NCBI RefSeq assembly: GCF_008727815.1 | Contig: NZ_CP044230.1 | Span: 1,782,001-1,846,000, forward strand | Source: Streptococcus sp. LPB0220 | Lineage (GTDB): Bacteria; Bacillota; Bacilli; Lactobacillales; Streptococcaceae | DNA: 64,000 bases | Reading direction: 5' to 3' | Shown: positions 48,626 through 58,228 of the stretch, piece after piece | Layout of the letters: every line of letters begins with the position of its first letter | How positions within the stretch are numbered: the stretch's first letter is position 1 | Notes under the pieces: generated by a model | Database searches by the model: none | Seen by the model: the letters and a program-made list of their open reading frames with translations, nothing else | What the model was told of the DNA's origin: nothing | Translations under genes and position numbers: made by a program

Positions 48626-49732
48626 CTAGTTGTCTTTTTCTTCCTCTACCAGAGGCAGTTCAGTATGATCGACGAAATTGGTCATGGTGACACCCAAGAG
48701 GCGGATTCCTGTATTTATCGATTCGATTTCTTGAAAAATGTGACGCGCTGAACGATTGATGCGCTCAGCATCTCGCGTTGGCTCCGTCAAGGTGATACGC
48801 TTAGTCAAGGTGGTAAAGTCTCCATAGCGCACTTTTAAGACCAAGGTCTTTCCTTGCTTGCCATGTTTTTCCAGCGATTGGGCCACCTTACTGGACAGAT
48901 TGGCAATTTCTTCTAAAATATCATCCTCAGCATAAAGGAGCTTGCGGTAGGTCCGCTCTTTTCCGATCGACTTGCGGATGCGGTGACTTTTGACAGGGCT
49001 ATTATGAATCCCTCGTGCCTTGCGAAAGAGATCATAGCCAAATCGCCCAAACCGATCAATCAAAGTCATCTCCGGGATGACTAAAAGATCCGCGCCAGTA
49101 TAGACACCCATCTCATGTAGTCTCTCTACTGTCTTCTTTCCTACTCCATGAAATTTGGCAATGTCCATTTGGCTCAGGAAATCCTCAGCGTCCTCCGGTA
49201 AGACCACCGTTAGGCCACGAGGCTTTTGGTAGTCACTCGCCATCTTGGCCAAAAACTTATTATAAGAAACACCCGCTGAAGCTGTGAGATGCAACTCTTC
49301 CCAGATAGCATGCTGAATCAAGCGGGCGATTTTGACAGCTGATTTGCTCTGGATTTTATTTTCCGTCACATCTAGATAGGCTTCATCAATACTCATGGGC
49401 TCGATGAGATCTGTATAACGCTTGAAAATCTCACGGACCTGCTCACCTACTTCTCGGTATTTCTCATAATTTCCAGAGATAAAAATGGCTTGAGGACAAA
49501 GGTCCAGCGCTTCTTTAGAGCTCATAGCTGAATGAATGCCATATTTCCTTGCTTCATAGTTACAAGTCGAGACAACACCTCTCCCTCCTGACTGACGAGG
49601 GTCCTGGCCAATCACGACAGGCTTACCCTTTAAACTAGGGTTGTCTCTTTCTTCGACGGCAGCAAAAAATGCATCCATATCAATATGAATAATCTTGCGA
49701 CTGGTATCATTCACTAATGGAAATATCAGCAT
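48626..49732 (-). CDS. dinB: DNA polymerase IV (Y-family)
   Basis: 368 residues. Palm motifs [17 protein letters not shown] and [11 protein letters not shown] (catalytic acidic residues), [17 protein letters not shown] in the thumb, Hh[13 protein letters not shown], and a C-terminal little finger. The C-terminus ([11 protein letters not shown]) has no clear QLxLF beta-clamp motif. It does error-prone translesion synthesis. Convergent with recD2 (8-bp gap, no obvious terminator). Confidence 0.92.
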   Translation of the reverse strand: MLIFPLVNDTSRKIIHIDMDAFFAAVEERDNPSLKGKPVVIGQDPRQSGGRGVVSTCNYEARKYGIHSAMSSKEALDLCPQAIFISGNYEKYREVGEQVREIFKRYTDLIEPMSIDEAYLDVTENKIQSKSAVKIARLIQHAIWEELHLTASAGVSYNKFLAKMASDYQKPRGLTVVLPEDAEDFLSQMDIAKFHGVGKKTVERLHEMGVYTGADLLVIPEMTLIDRFGRFGYDLFRKARGIHNSPVKSHRIRKSIGKERTYRKLLYAEDDILEEIANLSSKVAQSLEKHGKQGKTLVLKVRYGDFTTLTKRITLTEPTRDAERINRSARHIFQEIESINTGIRLLGVTMTNFVDHTELPLVEEEKDN

Positions 49733-49908
49733 TTTTCACCCTCCTTTCTTTCTATTATAGGAAGAAAATTTCAGAATTGCAAAAATCGGCTCTCCAGAAA
49801 ACATGAAAATTGTTGAAAAACTGTGTTTGTTTTCAAAAATATAGTACAGTATCGCAGAGGATTTGAAACTGTATTACAAAAGAATCTGCTGTTTTTCGCA
49901 ATTTGTCT

Positions 49909-49937
49909 TTGTGTAACCGGTTTCTGTATGGTATACT
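49909..49937 (+). promoter_or_regulatory. pflB promoter
   Basis: TTGTGT (49909-49914), a 17-bp spacer and TATACT (49932-49937), 55 bp before the ATG. A TTGAAAAAC/TTTTCAA dyad at about 49813-49836 lies upstream. Confidence 0.65.
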
Positions 49938-49992
49938 ACTATTGTAAGTGCAACAGATATAGTTGCTAGAAAGACAATAGAGGAAAATAAAA

Positions 49993-52308
49993 ATGGTTGT
50001 TAAAACAGTCGTTGAAGCACAAGATATTTTTGACAAAGCCTGGGAAGGCTTCAAAGGTGAAGATTGGAAAGAAAAAGCAAGCGTTTCTCGCTTCGTTCAA
50101 GCTAACTACACACCTTATGATGGAGATGAAAGCTTCCTAGCTGGTCCAACTGAACGTTCTCTTCACATCAAGAAGATTGTTGAAGAAACAAAAGCTCATT
50201 ACGAAGAAACTCGTTTCCCATACGATAACCGTCCAACATCTATCGCTGATATCGCAGCTGGATATATCGACAAAGAAAACGAAGTCATCTTCGGTATCCA
50301 AAATGATGAATTGTTCAAATTGAACTTCATGCCTCGTGGTGGTATCCGTATGGCGGAAACTACTTTGAAAGAAAATGGATACGAACCAGATCCTGCAGTT
50401 CATGAAATCTTCACAAAATACGTTACAACTGTAAACGACGGTATCTTCCGCGCTTACACTTCTAACATCCGTCGTGCTCGTCACGCTCACACTGTAACTG
50501 GTCTTCCAGACGCTTACTCTCGTGGACGTATCATCGGGGTTTATGCTCGTTTGGCTCTTTACGGTGCTGACTACTTGATGGCTGAAAAAGCAAACGACTG
50601 GAACTCTATTACTGAAATCGATGAAGAATCAATCCGTCTTCGTGAAGAAGTAAACCTTCAATACCAAGCACTTCAAGAAGTTGTTAAATTGGGTGACCTT
50701 TATGGTGTAGACGTACGTCGTCCTGCCTTCGATACAAAAGAAGCGATCCAATGGACAAACATCGCCTTCATGGCTGTCTGCCGTGTGATCAACGGTGCTG
50801 CTACTTCTCTTGGACGTGTGCCAATCGTTTTGGATATCTACGCTGAACGTGACTTGGCTCGTGGTACTTACACTGAATCAGAAATCCAAGAATTCGTTGA
50901 TGATTTCGTTATGAAATTGCGTACTGTTAAATTTGCTCGTACAAAAGCTTACGACGAATTGTACTCAGGTGACCCAACCTTCATCACAACTTCTATGGCT
51001 GGTATGGGTAACGACGGACGTCACCGTGTTACTAAGATGGACTACCGTTTCTTGAACACTTTGGACAACATCGGTAACTCTCCAGAACCAAACTTGACAG
51101 TTCTTTGGACTGACAAATTGCCATACAACTTCCGTCGCTACTGTATGCATATGAGCCATAAACACTCTTCTATCCAATACGAAGGTGTAACAACAATGGC
51201 GAAAGACGGATACGGTGAAATGAGCTGTATCTCATGTTGTGTATCTCCACTTGACCCAGAAAACGAAGAACAACGCCACAACATCCAATACTTCGGTGCT
51301 CGTGTTAACGTTCTTAAAGCTCTTCTTACTGGTTTGAACGGTGGTTACGACGATGTTCATAAAGACTATAAAGTATTTGACATCGATCCAATCCGTGACG
51401 AAGTTCTTGAATTCGAATCTGTTAAAGCAAACTTCGAAAAATCTCTTGACTGGTTGACAGACACTTACGTAGATGCTTTGAACATCATCCACTACATGAC
51501 TGATAAGTACAACTACGAAGCTGTTCAAATGGCCTTCTTGCCAACTCACCAACGCGCTAACATGGGATTCGGTATCTGTGGATTTGCCAACACTGTTGAT
51601 ACGTTGTCAGCAATCAAATACGCTACTGTTAAACCAATCCGTGACGAAGATGGCTACATCTACGATTACGAAACAATCGGTGAATACCCACGTTGGGGTG
51701 AAGATGACCCACGTTCTAACGAATTGGCAGAATGGTTGATCGAAGCTTACACTACTCGTCTTCGCAGCCACAAACTTTACAAGAACGCTGAAGCAACTGT
51801 TTCACTTCTTACCATCACTTCTAACGTTGCTTACTCTAAACAAACTGGTAACTCACCAGTCCACAAAGGGGTATACCTCAACGAAGATGGTTCTGTGAAC
51901 TTGTCTAAATTGGAATTCTTCTCACCAGGTGCTAACCCATCTAACAAAGCTAAAGGTGGATGGTTGCAAAACTTGAACTCACTTGCTAGCCTTGACTTTG
52001 GTTACGCAGCTGATGGTATCTCACTCACTACTCAAGTATCACCACGTGCTCTTGGTAAAACTCGTGACGAACAAGTTGATAACTTGGTAACCATCCTTGA
52101 TGGATACTTCGAAAACGGTGGACAACACTGTAACTTGAACGTTATGGACTTGAACGATGTTTACGAAAAGATCATGTCAGGTGAAGACGTTATCGTTCGT
52201 ATCTCTGGATACTGTGTAAACACTAAATACCTCACTCCAGAACAAAAAACTGAATTGACACAACGTGTCTTCCACGAAGTTCTTTCAATGGATGATGCCT
52301 TGAACTAA
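49993..52308 (+). CDS. pflB: Pyruvate formate-lyase (formate C-acetyltransferase)
   Basis: 771 residues. Active-site Cys pair in [15 protein letters not shown], radical-bearing Gly in [15 protein letters not shown] near the C-terminus. It converts pyruvate and CoA to acetyl-CoA and formate under anaerobiosis, activated by PflA (not in this window) and destroyed by oxygen, complementing SpxB. Very strong codon bias, so abundant. The RBS is GAGGAAAATAAAA. Followed by a strong terminator. Confidence 0.95.
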   Translation: MVVKTVVEAQDIFDKAWEGFKGEDWKEKASVSRFVQANYTPYDGDESFLAGPTERSLHIKKIVEETKAHYEETRFPYDNRPTSIADIAAGYIDKENEVIFGIQNDELFKLNFMPRGGIRMAETTLKENGYEPDPAVHEIFTKYVTTVNDGIFRAYTSNIRRARHAHTVTGLPDAYSRGRIIGVYARLALYGADYLMAEKANDWNSITEIDEESIRLREEVNLQYQALQEVVKLGDLYGVDVRRPAFDTKEAIQWTNIAFMAVCRVINGAATSLGRVPIVLDIYAERDLARGTYTESEIQEFVDDFVMKLRTVKFARTKAYDELYSGDPTFITTSMAGMGNDGRHRVTKMDYRFLNTLDNIGNSPEPNLTVLWTDKLPYNFRRYCMHMSHKHSSIQYEGVTTMAKDGYGEMSCISCCVSPLDPENEEQRHNIQYFGARVNVLKALLTGLNGGYDDVHKDYKVFDIDPIRDEVLEFESVKANFEKSLDWLTDTYVDALNIIHYMTDKYNYEAVQMAFLPTHQRANMGFGICGFANTVDTLSAIKYATVKPIRDEDGYIYDYETIGEYPRWGEDDPRSNELAEWLIEAYTTRLRSHKLYKNAEATVSLLTITSNVAYSKQTGNSPVHKGVYLNEDGSVNLSKLEFFSPGANPSNKAKGGWLQNLNSLASLDFGYAADGISLTTQVSPRALGKTRDEQVDNLVTILDGYFENGGQHCNLNVMDLNDVYEKIMSGEDVIVRISGYCVNTKYLTPEQKTELTQRVFHEVLSMDDALN

Positions 52309-52325
52309 GATTCAAATAGGTCTTA

Positions 52326-52353
52326 AAAACCAGTCGGAAACGGCTGGTTTTTT
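52326..52353 (+). terminator. Terminator of pflB
   Basis: AAAACCAG / CTGGTTTT stem with inner pairing and a TTTTTTC run, 17 bp after the stop codon. Confidence 0.85.
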
Positions 52354-52413
52354 CATCCCCATCGCAAGAGTATTCTGAATTTTGAAAGAGTTTAAGAGCC
52401 TACTATATAGAGT

Positions 52414-52442
52414 TTGACAGCGCTTTCTCCAAGTGTTATAGT
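52414..52442 (+). promoter_or_regulatory. Consensus promoter for 37-residue ORF
   Basis: TTGACA (52414-52419), exactly 17 bp, TATAGT (52437-52442), 33 bp before the small ORF start. Confidence 0.75.
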
Positions 52443-52474
52443 AGAGCTGTAAATAATATAGAAGGGGTGATCCT

Positions 52475-52588
52475 ATGTTTTTAACATTTATTTTCGCTAT
52501 TATTTGGCTCTTTATCCTGATTGCACTGATCTTTTTAGCAACCCTTCTCGTCCAGGATAGCACCGTGCAGCACCACCACCCGAGTTAA
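52475..52588 (+). CDS. 37-residue single-pass membrane peptide
   Basis: ATG 52475 is preceded by TAGAAGGGGTGATCCT and a near-perfect promoter, and the frame runs to TAA at 52586-52588. The peptide has one long hydrophobic helix (about residues 2-26) and a polar C-tail with three His in a row (STVQHHHPS). No homologue recognised. Signals for both transcription and translation are good, so it is probably a real small protein; function unknown. Confidence 0.65.
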   Translation: MFLTFIFAIIWLFILIALIFLATLLVQDSTVQHHHPS

Positions 52589-52726
52589 CGAATGATAAGC
52601 CTAAACAATAGCTATTCTAAACGAATTCAGAAAGGATAAGAAACAAACTAGAATTGTCAGATTTTAGTTCTGTCTCTCGTCCTTTTTTGCTATAATAGAA
52701 ACAGATTATTTAGTAAGAAGGAAATT

Positions 52727-53485
52727 ATGGAAGAGTCAAAACAGATCAACCAAGTGATCGACGTCCTGATGTTAGCTGGAACCCTCCTGATCGAGAGCGG
52801 TTCTGAGATTCACCGGGTCGAAGATACCATGATCCGGATCGCCCATTCACAAGGAATCGTCGATTGCAATGTTTTAGCGATGCCAGTCGCTATTTTCTTT
52901 TCAATCGAGAATGCCAATGTCACGCGCATGAAACGGATCTTGCGGACCAATTACAATATCGAAAAGGTCTGTGACGTCAATCAGATCTCCCGTCAACTCG
53001 TCTCTGGAGAGATAGATCTCGAGCAAGCCTACAAAGCCCTGAGCGAGTTGAAAATGAAGCGCGTTCCTTATACCAATCTCCAGTTGACCATTGCGGCAAC
53101 TCTTAGTGCGCCTTTCTTCTCCATCATGTTTGGAGGAAATTTCTATGATGCGATTGGAGCGGGTATTGCGACTGTCTTTGCCTTTGCTTTTTCTCTTGTC
53201 GTTGAGAAATACGTTCGCATTCCTTTTGTCACTGCCTTTGCGGCCGCCTTTGTCTTTGGTTTTTTGGCCCATATCTGGACGCGCTATAGTGGTTTTCCTT
53301 CCAATACCGATCTCATTATCGCAGGCTGTGTCATGCCCTTCGTTCCTGGAATCGCTATGACCAATGCCGTCCGCGATCTGATGAATTACCACCTCAACTC
53401 TGGGATGAGCAAACTCTTTGAGACTCTCCTCATTACTCTTGCACTTGGTGCCGGTACAACCGTTGCCCTCGTCCTTATGAAATAA
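52727..53485 (+). CDS. Threonine/serine exporter, ThrE N-terminal-type subunit
   Basis: 252 residues: a cytosolic N-terminal region (about 1-115) with LLIESGSEIHRVEDTM (the DUF1212/ThrE signature) and about five transmembrane helices after it, including IAGCVMPFVPGIAMTNAVRD. In Corynebacterium ThrE is one protein; here the ThrE_2-like half is the next gene, 4 bp downstream. The pair probably exports threonine/serine or related small molecules. TATAAT at 52691-52696 may be its promoter. Confidence 0.85.
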   Translation: MEESKQINQVIDVLMLAGTLLIESGSEIHRVEDTMIRIAHSQGIVDCNVLAMPVAIFFSIENANVTRMKRILRTNYNIEKVCDVNQISRQLVSGEIDLEQAYKALSELKMKRVPYTNLQLTIAATLSAPFFSIMFGGNFYDAIGAGIATVFAFAFSLVVEKYVRIPFVTAFAAAFVFGFLAHIWTRYSGFPSNTDLIIAGCVMPFVPGIAMTNAVRDLMNYHLNSGMSKLFETLLITLALGAGTTVALVLMK

Positions 53486-53489
53486 AATC

Positions 53490-53957
53490 ATGAACCTAAC
53501 TGAATTTTTAATCCAAGCGGTGGCCAGTTTGATTGCCATCATCACCTTTTTAATTGTCCTAAATGTGCAGCGCTCCATGTTGATTCCTGGAGGAATCCTC
53601 GGTATGGGCATCTGGCTACTTTACTATATCCTGAAAGGGCCTACCAATGTCATCGTTGCAACCTTTATCGCAGCCATTGTCGGCTCCTGTATCAGTCAGA
53701 TTTTAAGTATCATTCTCAAGACGCCTGTCGTGGTCTTTATGTTGTCCATTCTCGCACCCTTGGTTCCTGGATATATTTCCTATCGCACCACTTCCTTCTT
53801 TGTCAGTGGCCAATATCGCCAAGCAGTGACCAGCGTGACCCTAGTTGTGATTCTGGCCTTGGTCATCTCCATCGGGATGGCTAGTGGATCTGTCGTCTTG
53901 AAACTCTACCATTCCTACCAACGCCATCAAAAAAGAAAAACGACCAATGCCAACTAG
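53490..53957 (+). CDS. Threonine/serine exporter, ThrE C-terminal-type subunit (DUF3815)
   Basis: 155 residues with four or five transmembrane helices and APLVPGYISYRTTSFFV, the ThrE_2 family signature mirroring the VPG motif of its partner. The start is ATG 53490, 4 bp after the upstream stop. The last codons form part of the terminator hairpin. Works with the preceding subunit. Confidence 0.85.
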   Translation: MNLTEFLIQAVASLIAIITFLIVLNVQRSMLIPGGILGMGIWLLYYILKGPTNVIVATFIAAIVGSCISQILSIILKTPVVVFMLSILAPLVPGYISYRTTSFFVSGQYRQAVTSVTLVVILALVISIGMASGSVVLKLYHSYQRHQKRKTTNAN

Positions 53958-53977
53958 CATTGGTTGTTCAATTTTTA
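53940..53977 (+). terminator. Terminator of the ThrE pair
   Basis: ACCAATGC / GCATTGGT stem with TTGTTCAATTTTT after it, overlapping the stop codon of the second subunit. Confidence 0.7.
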
Positions 53978-54060
53978 TGAGTGTCATCGCTTGCATTTTC
54001 CACATAAAAGAATACAATAAAAGTGAAAAAACAAATCCTTTAAAGTATGCGAGGTGATGT

Positions 54061-54294
54061 ATGATGCTAAACAAGTATATCAAGTATCTTCCTTGGATGA
54101 TCCTAGGAGCCCTCCCCTCCTATCAATCAGCAACTATCTATGCCCGTAATTCATTTGACTTGTTCTATCTGACCTTGAACTTTCTGATTGTGTACATCGC
54201 TTTAATCGTCTTCTACGAAAATGTTCTAAGAGACAAATGCAAAGAACTCTTCATACGAATCATGAGCAATCCTAAAAAAGATAAGCAAGGATAA
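54061..54294 (+). CDS. Small two-helix membrane protein
   Basis: 77 residues, not recognised. Two hydrophobic segments (about 9-24 and 33-52), with a basic C-terminus (RIMSNPKKDKQG). RBS GCGAGGTGATGT; ATG 54064 is an alternative. It has its own terminator at 54301-54326 and a TTGCAT-16-TACAAT promoter-like pair upstream, so it is probably monocistronic. Function unknown. Confidence 0.6.
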   Translation: MMLNKYIKYLPWMILGALPSYQSATIYARNSFDLFYLTLNFLIVYIALIVFYENVLRDKCKELFIRIMSNPKKDKQG

Positions 54295-54300
54295 GAGTTG

Positions 54301-54326
54301 AAAAGCCATCTGAGGATGGCTTTTTC
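54301..54326 (+). terminator. Terminator of 54061 gene
   Basis: AAAAGCCATC / GATGGCTTTTT stem, TGAG loop, T-run. Confidence 0.8.
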
Positions 54327-54481
54327 TTATAGATTTTCTATTTTTTATTTGAAACATTGCAAAATCGGTCCCGAGAATGATTTCCTTGCTGATCTAGCTT
54401 TTTCAAGGGAGTTTTACCCTTAAATATGGTAAAATAGTAACGAAATATACTAGTAGATATCAAATAAAAAAGAGGTTAAGA

Positions 54482-55654
54482 ATGACAATTGGGATTGATA
54501 AGATTGGTTTTGCGACGAGCCCTTATGTCTTGCGTTTAGAAGATTTGGCTGCTGCTCGTAATACTGATCCCGAAAAACTGAGCAAGGGTCTTCTCTTAAA
54601 AGAACAAAGTGTTGCACCGATCACAGAAGACATCGTCACATTGGCTGCTACTGCAGCAGATGATATTTTAACAGACGAAGATAAAGAAGCGATCGACATG
54701 GTGATTCTTGCGACAGAATCTGGAATCGACCAGAGTAAGGCCGCTGCTGTGTTTGTCCATGGCTTACTAGACATCCAGCCTTTCGCTCGCTCTTTTGAGA
54801 TGAAAGAAGCTTGCTATGCTGCAACTGCTGCTTTGGATTATGCTAAACTCCATGTTGAAAAATTCCCACAGAGTAAGGTTTTGGTCATTGCCAGTGACAT
54901 TGCTAAATACGGAATTGGGACTCCTGGTGAACCAACACAGGGGGCTGGAGCGGTTGCCATGCTAATCAGCCAAAATCCTCGTATTCTATCTTTTAACGAT
55001 GATAATGTTGCCCAAACACGCGATGTCATGGATTTTTGGCGTCCAAATTACGCGACAACTCCCTTCGTGAATGGGATTTATTCAACGCAACAATATCTAG
55101 ATTCTCTGAAAACAACCTGGGCGGAATACCAGAAACGGACTGGCCTTGCCTTGACAGACTTTGCGGCCGTCTGCTTCCACTTGCCTTATCCGAAATTAGC
55201 TCTCAAGGGCTTGAAAAAAATCCTGTATAAGTCAGTGTCAGAAGAGAAAAAAGATCAATTACAATACAACTTTGATCAATCGATTCTATACAGCCAACGC
55301 GTGGGAAATATCTACACTGGATCTCTTTTCCTAGGCTTGCTGTCACTACTGGAAAATGACCCCCAACTCAAAGCTGGAGACCGAATCGCCCTCTTTAGCT
55401 ATGGAAGTGGAGCGGTTTCTGAGATCTTTAGTGCCAATCTCGTTCCTGGTTTTGAGCAACTCTTAGATCACAAACGCATGGAAAAACTGGACCAACGTAC
55501 GGTTCTTAGTGTTGCTGACTACGAACGACTCTTTTATGAGGAAGTAGATCTAGATCCTAGTGGCAATCAAGTGTTTGAGCCTGCTACTCATCAAACTTTT
55601 GCTTTGACAGAGATCAAGGAACACCAACGCACTTACCAGAAAGTAGAAAAATAA
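54482..55654 (+). CDS. mvaS: Hydroxymethylglutaryl-CoA synthase
   Basis: 390 residues, the bacterial HMG-CoA synthase length. Catalytic Cys in EACYAATAAL (about residue 110) and an upstream Glu in ATESGIDQSKAA. Condenses acetoacetyl-CoA and acetyl-CoA. RBS AAAGAGGTTAAG. The stop overlaps mvaA's ATG (TAATG), so the two first steps of the mevalonate pathway are coupled. Confidence 0.94.
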   Translation: MTIGIDKIGFATSPYVLRLEDLAAARNTDPEKLSKGLLLKEQSVAPITEDIVTLAATAADDILTDEDKEAIDMVILATESGIDQSKAAAVFVHGLLDIQPFARSFEMKEACYAATAALDYAKLHVEKFPQSKVLVIASDIAKYGIGTPGEPTQGAGAVAMLISQNPRILSFNDDNVAQTRDVMDFWRPNYATTPFVNGIYSTQQYLDSLKTTWAEYQKRTGLALTDFAAVCFHLPYPKLALKGLKKILYKSVSEEKKDQLQYNFDQSILYSQRVGNIYTGSLFLGLLSLLENDPQLKAGDRIALFSYGSGAVSEIFSANLVPGFEQLLDHKRMEKLDQRTVLSVADYERLFYEEVDLDPSGNQVFEPATHQTFALTEIKEHQRTYQKVEK

Positions 55655-56916
55655 TGGCACGATTACCAGGTTTTGCAAAACTTTCTCCCACAGAACGCAT
55701 AGAGGCCTTACTGAAGGAAGGCCTCTTAACTTGGGATGAAGCACAGATCTTAAAAGAACAAAAGGGATTCCCCCTTTCTATTGCAGATCAACTGACGGAA
55801 AATGTCTTGTCGACTTTTGACTTGCCTTTTAGCCTCGCTCCTTATTTCCTGATCAATGGTCGTGACTATGTCCTTCCCATGGTCACAGAAGAACCATCCG
55901 TGGTCGCGGCTGCCAGCTTTGCAGCCAAGCTCATCCAACGTTCGGGCGGTTTCACCACCCAGGTGCACCAGCGCCAAATGATCGGTGAGATTGCTCTGAC
56001 GGATGTTAAGGATTGGGAAATTGCGAGCAAACGCATCCTAGATGACAGGGAAACCCTTCTTCAGCTGGCTAATGAAGCCTATCCTTCTATCGTTAAGCGT
56101 AGAGGTGGAGCGAGAGATCTTTGGGTCGAAAACAAGGGGGACTTTCTTATTGTCTACTTGGCTGTCGATCCCAAAGAAGCCATGGGGGCCAATATGCTCA
56201 ATACCATGTTAGAAGCTCTGACCGATCGCATCCAGGAACTCTCTGGTGGTCAGGCCTTGATGGCAATTTTATCCAACTTGGCCACTCGCTCTTTGGTGAG
56301 TGCACGGTGTGCGATCGATTTTAAAGCACTGAGTCGAAATCCTGAGGAAGCCATTGAGATTGCCCACCGGATGGAGCTAGCTAGCCAACTGGCTCAAGCG
56401 GATCCTTACCGTGCAGCCACACATAACAAGGGAATTTTTAACGGGATCGATGCCCTGGTCCTTGCGACAGGTAATGACTGGCGGGCCATCGAAGCAGGAG
56501 CCCATGCCTATGCTGCACAAAGTGGTTCATACAAGGGCTTGAGCCACTGGACAAGTCAGCCAGAAGAGAAAAAACTCTATGGGGAGATCACCCTGCCAAT
56601 GCCAGTTGCGACAAAAGGGGGCTCTATCGGCCTCAACCCAACGGTTCAAGTCAGCCACCGTTTGCTAGGAGAACCTTCTGCTATTGAATTAGCAGGTATC
56701 ATCGCTTCGCTCGGTTTGGCGCAGAATTTCGCAGCCCTCAAAGCCCTTGTCACCACAGGAATCCAAGCAGGACATATGAAACTCCAAGCACGCTCCCTAG
56801 CCCTTCTAGCAGGTGCTAAGGAAGAGGAAGTTCCCCGATTGGTCAGCCAACTCCTTGAAAACAAACCCTTTAACTTAGAGAAGGCACAAACACTCTTACA
56901 AGAATTGAGAAAATAA
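55654..56916 (+). CDS. mvaA: Hydroxymethylglutaryl-CoA reductase, class II
   Basis: 420 residues, soluble bacterial class II form. Substrate-binding MVTEEPSVVAAAS, nucleotide region LGANMLN-like (AMGANMLNTMLEAL), and NKGIFNGIDALVLATGNDWRA with the catalytic Asp region. It reduces HMG-CoA to mevalonate. Coupled to mvaS; 51 bp after its stop family S copy D begins. Confidence 0.94.
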   Translation: MARLPGFAKLSPTERIEALLKEGLLTWDEAQILKEQKGFPLSIADQLTENVLSTFDLPFSLAPYFLINGRDYVLPMVTEEPSVVAAASFAAKLIQRSGGFTTQVHQRQMIGEIALTDVKDWEIASKRILDDRETLLQLANEAYPSIVKRRGGARDLWVENKGDFLIVYLAVDPKEAMGANMLNTMLEALTDRIQELSGGQALMAILSNLATRSLVSARCAIDFKALSRNPEEAIEIAHRMELASQLAQADPYRAATHNKGIFNGIDALVLATGNDWRAIEAGAHAYAAQSGSYKGLSHWTSQPEEKKLYGEITLPMPVATKGGSIGLNPTVQVSHRLLGEPSAIELAGIIASLGLAQNFAALKALVTTGIQAGHMKLQARSLALLAGAKEEEVPRLVSQLLENKPFNLEKAQTLLQELRK

Positions 56917-56967
56917 AAGAACTAAGATAAGGTTTTCGTTTTCAGATTGAAGACAAAGTCATTTTTG

Positions 56968-57103
56968 AAACTTTCCTTAGGTGAGTACGGACGTCAGAGA
57001 ACTTCGAAGAAGTTCCATGACTTAGTTTTGAACCTAAAGTTTCAAAACTCCCGAGTGCTAGAAACAATCCTATTTCTAGCACTTTTCTCACGGCGGAAAG
57101 TTT
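56968..57103 (+). repeat. Structured repeat family S, copy D
   Basis: Sense orientation after mvaA. Loop 2 is CCTAAAGT instead of CCTAAGGT; hairpin 3 is AGTGCTAGAAA/TTTCTAGCACT. The right flank (57104-57180) matches the flank of copy C in reverse, and then family F copy 3 follows. Confidence 0.85.
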
Positions 57104-57203
57104 CAGTGTATGTTTGAATGAGCCTATTGGTATGTATCAGTTTTAATTATTCTGCATCACTTAGCTTGTTTTATGTAAAAAACAGTTTGTTTACATTCTA
57201 AAA

Positions 57204-57381
57204 GAGGCTGGGACAAAAGTCCTAGCCTCTCAATTATTTTTGGATTGTCGAGCAAGACGCAGTGGTTGAGTGGGCTCTACTACGCTGATTTCATCAGCTT
57301 TTACAGCCCTACTCAACTGTGCGGAGGTGGGACGACGAAATCGAATTCTAACGAATTACCGATTTCTGTCCCACTCTCTTT
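57204..57381 (+). repeat. Structured repeat family F, copy 3
   Basis: Almost identical to copy 1. Stem 3 is followed by CTCTTTTGTG, so it can serve as the terminator of the mvaS-mvaA transcript. Between it and the convergent PrsW gene there is only 19 bp. Confidence 0.85.
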
Positions 57382-57400
57382 TGTGTTTGAAAAATTTTTC

Positions 57401-58228
57401 TTATTGTTTTAAAAATGGCAACTCGGGATGTTTCTTGGTATAGAGCACCACCTCGATAAAGGTCCCTACTTGGACGGCAAAGAGTAGTCCGACGAGAAGA
57501 TTAATCCGATGGTCTGTTTCATAAAACGGAGAGTTCCATAAGAAGTGATTGGCTACTGTCGAGAGAACACACCAAAGCCCAAAGAGTTTTTCCTTTTGCT
57601 GGGTTACTTGAGACAACAAGAGGAAGATACCAACGGATACAACAGCTGTATAGAGGGCATGTGAAGCTAATCCACCAGAGATCCGGTTGATGGCCTCAGT
57701 AACCGCAGCTAATTGACTGGTTTTGGTTTGGCGGGCAACGTACCCTAAATCCTCAATGATTTGAAAACCAAAGCCAGAGCCCAAGCCTGCAATTAGAATC
57801 GCTTTTAGATCTTTCTTGCCAACCATCAAGACAACCCAAAAGGCAACTAGGGCCTTAAAGAATTCCTCTGAAAATGGGGCCGTCAAGGCATCGGTCCACT
57901 TGTTAAAGACAGTGGCATCCTTGATCACATGGCTATTCATAATATCAATCAAGCTATTGCCTGAAAAGCTCAACCAGCCTGCTACGAAGGCTCCTCCAAA
58001 CATGGCAATCCATAAGAGATAGGTTGGGACAGTCAACTTCTTGGCCAATCGTTTTGAAAAGAGATAGAGCGGGATAATAATAGCAGCTAAGACAGACAAG
58101 TTTAAGACCAAATCTCTGCCTGCAGACTGGCTAAATTCTTGTTGAGAAAGATGACCGAGTTCAAACTCCAAGCCAATTCCTGCCAACAGTAGAAAAAGAT
58201 AGATCGAGGCTCTTTGAATTTTAGTCAT
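57401..58228 (-). CDS. PrsW-family intramembrane metalloprotease
   Basis: 275 residues with about eight transmembrane helices. The PrsW motifs are visible: APFSEEFFKALVAF (EExxK with two acidic metal ligands), GFGFQIIEDLGYV (FExxxY-like) and GGLASHALYTAVV (H in the third motif). PrsW cleaves membrane anti-sigma factors in Bacillus; here the substrate is unknown. It overlaps the upstream C69 peptidase gene by 8 bp, so the two proteins are made together. Confidence 0.8.
   Translation of the reverse strand: MTKIQRASIYLFLLLAGIGLEFELGHLSQQEFSQSAGRDLVLNLSVLAAIIIPLYLFSKRLAKKLTVPTYLLWIAMFGGAFVAGWLSFSGNSLIDIMNSHVIKDATVFNKWTDALTAPFSEEFFKALVAFWVVLMVGKKDLKAILIAGLGSGFGFQIIEDLGYVARQTKTSQLAAVTEAINRISGGLASHALYTAVVSVGIFLLLSQVTQQKEKLFGLWCVLSTVANHFLWNSPFYETDHRINLLVGLLFAVQVGTFIEVVLYTKKHPELPFLKQ

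Noticed and set aside
49813..49836. TTGAAAAAC..TTTTCAA dyad upstream of pflB as a CcpA or Rex site
   Set aside because: Matches neither the cre nor the Rex consensus well enough; kept only as a note to the promoter.
52901..53611. Long antisense ORF (236 codons) over the ThrE pair
   Set aside because: No RBS, low-complexity charged translation and conserved membrane protein on the other strand.
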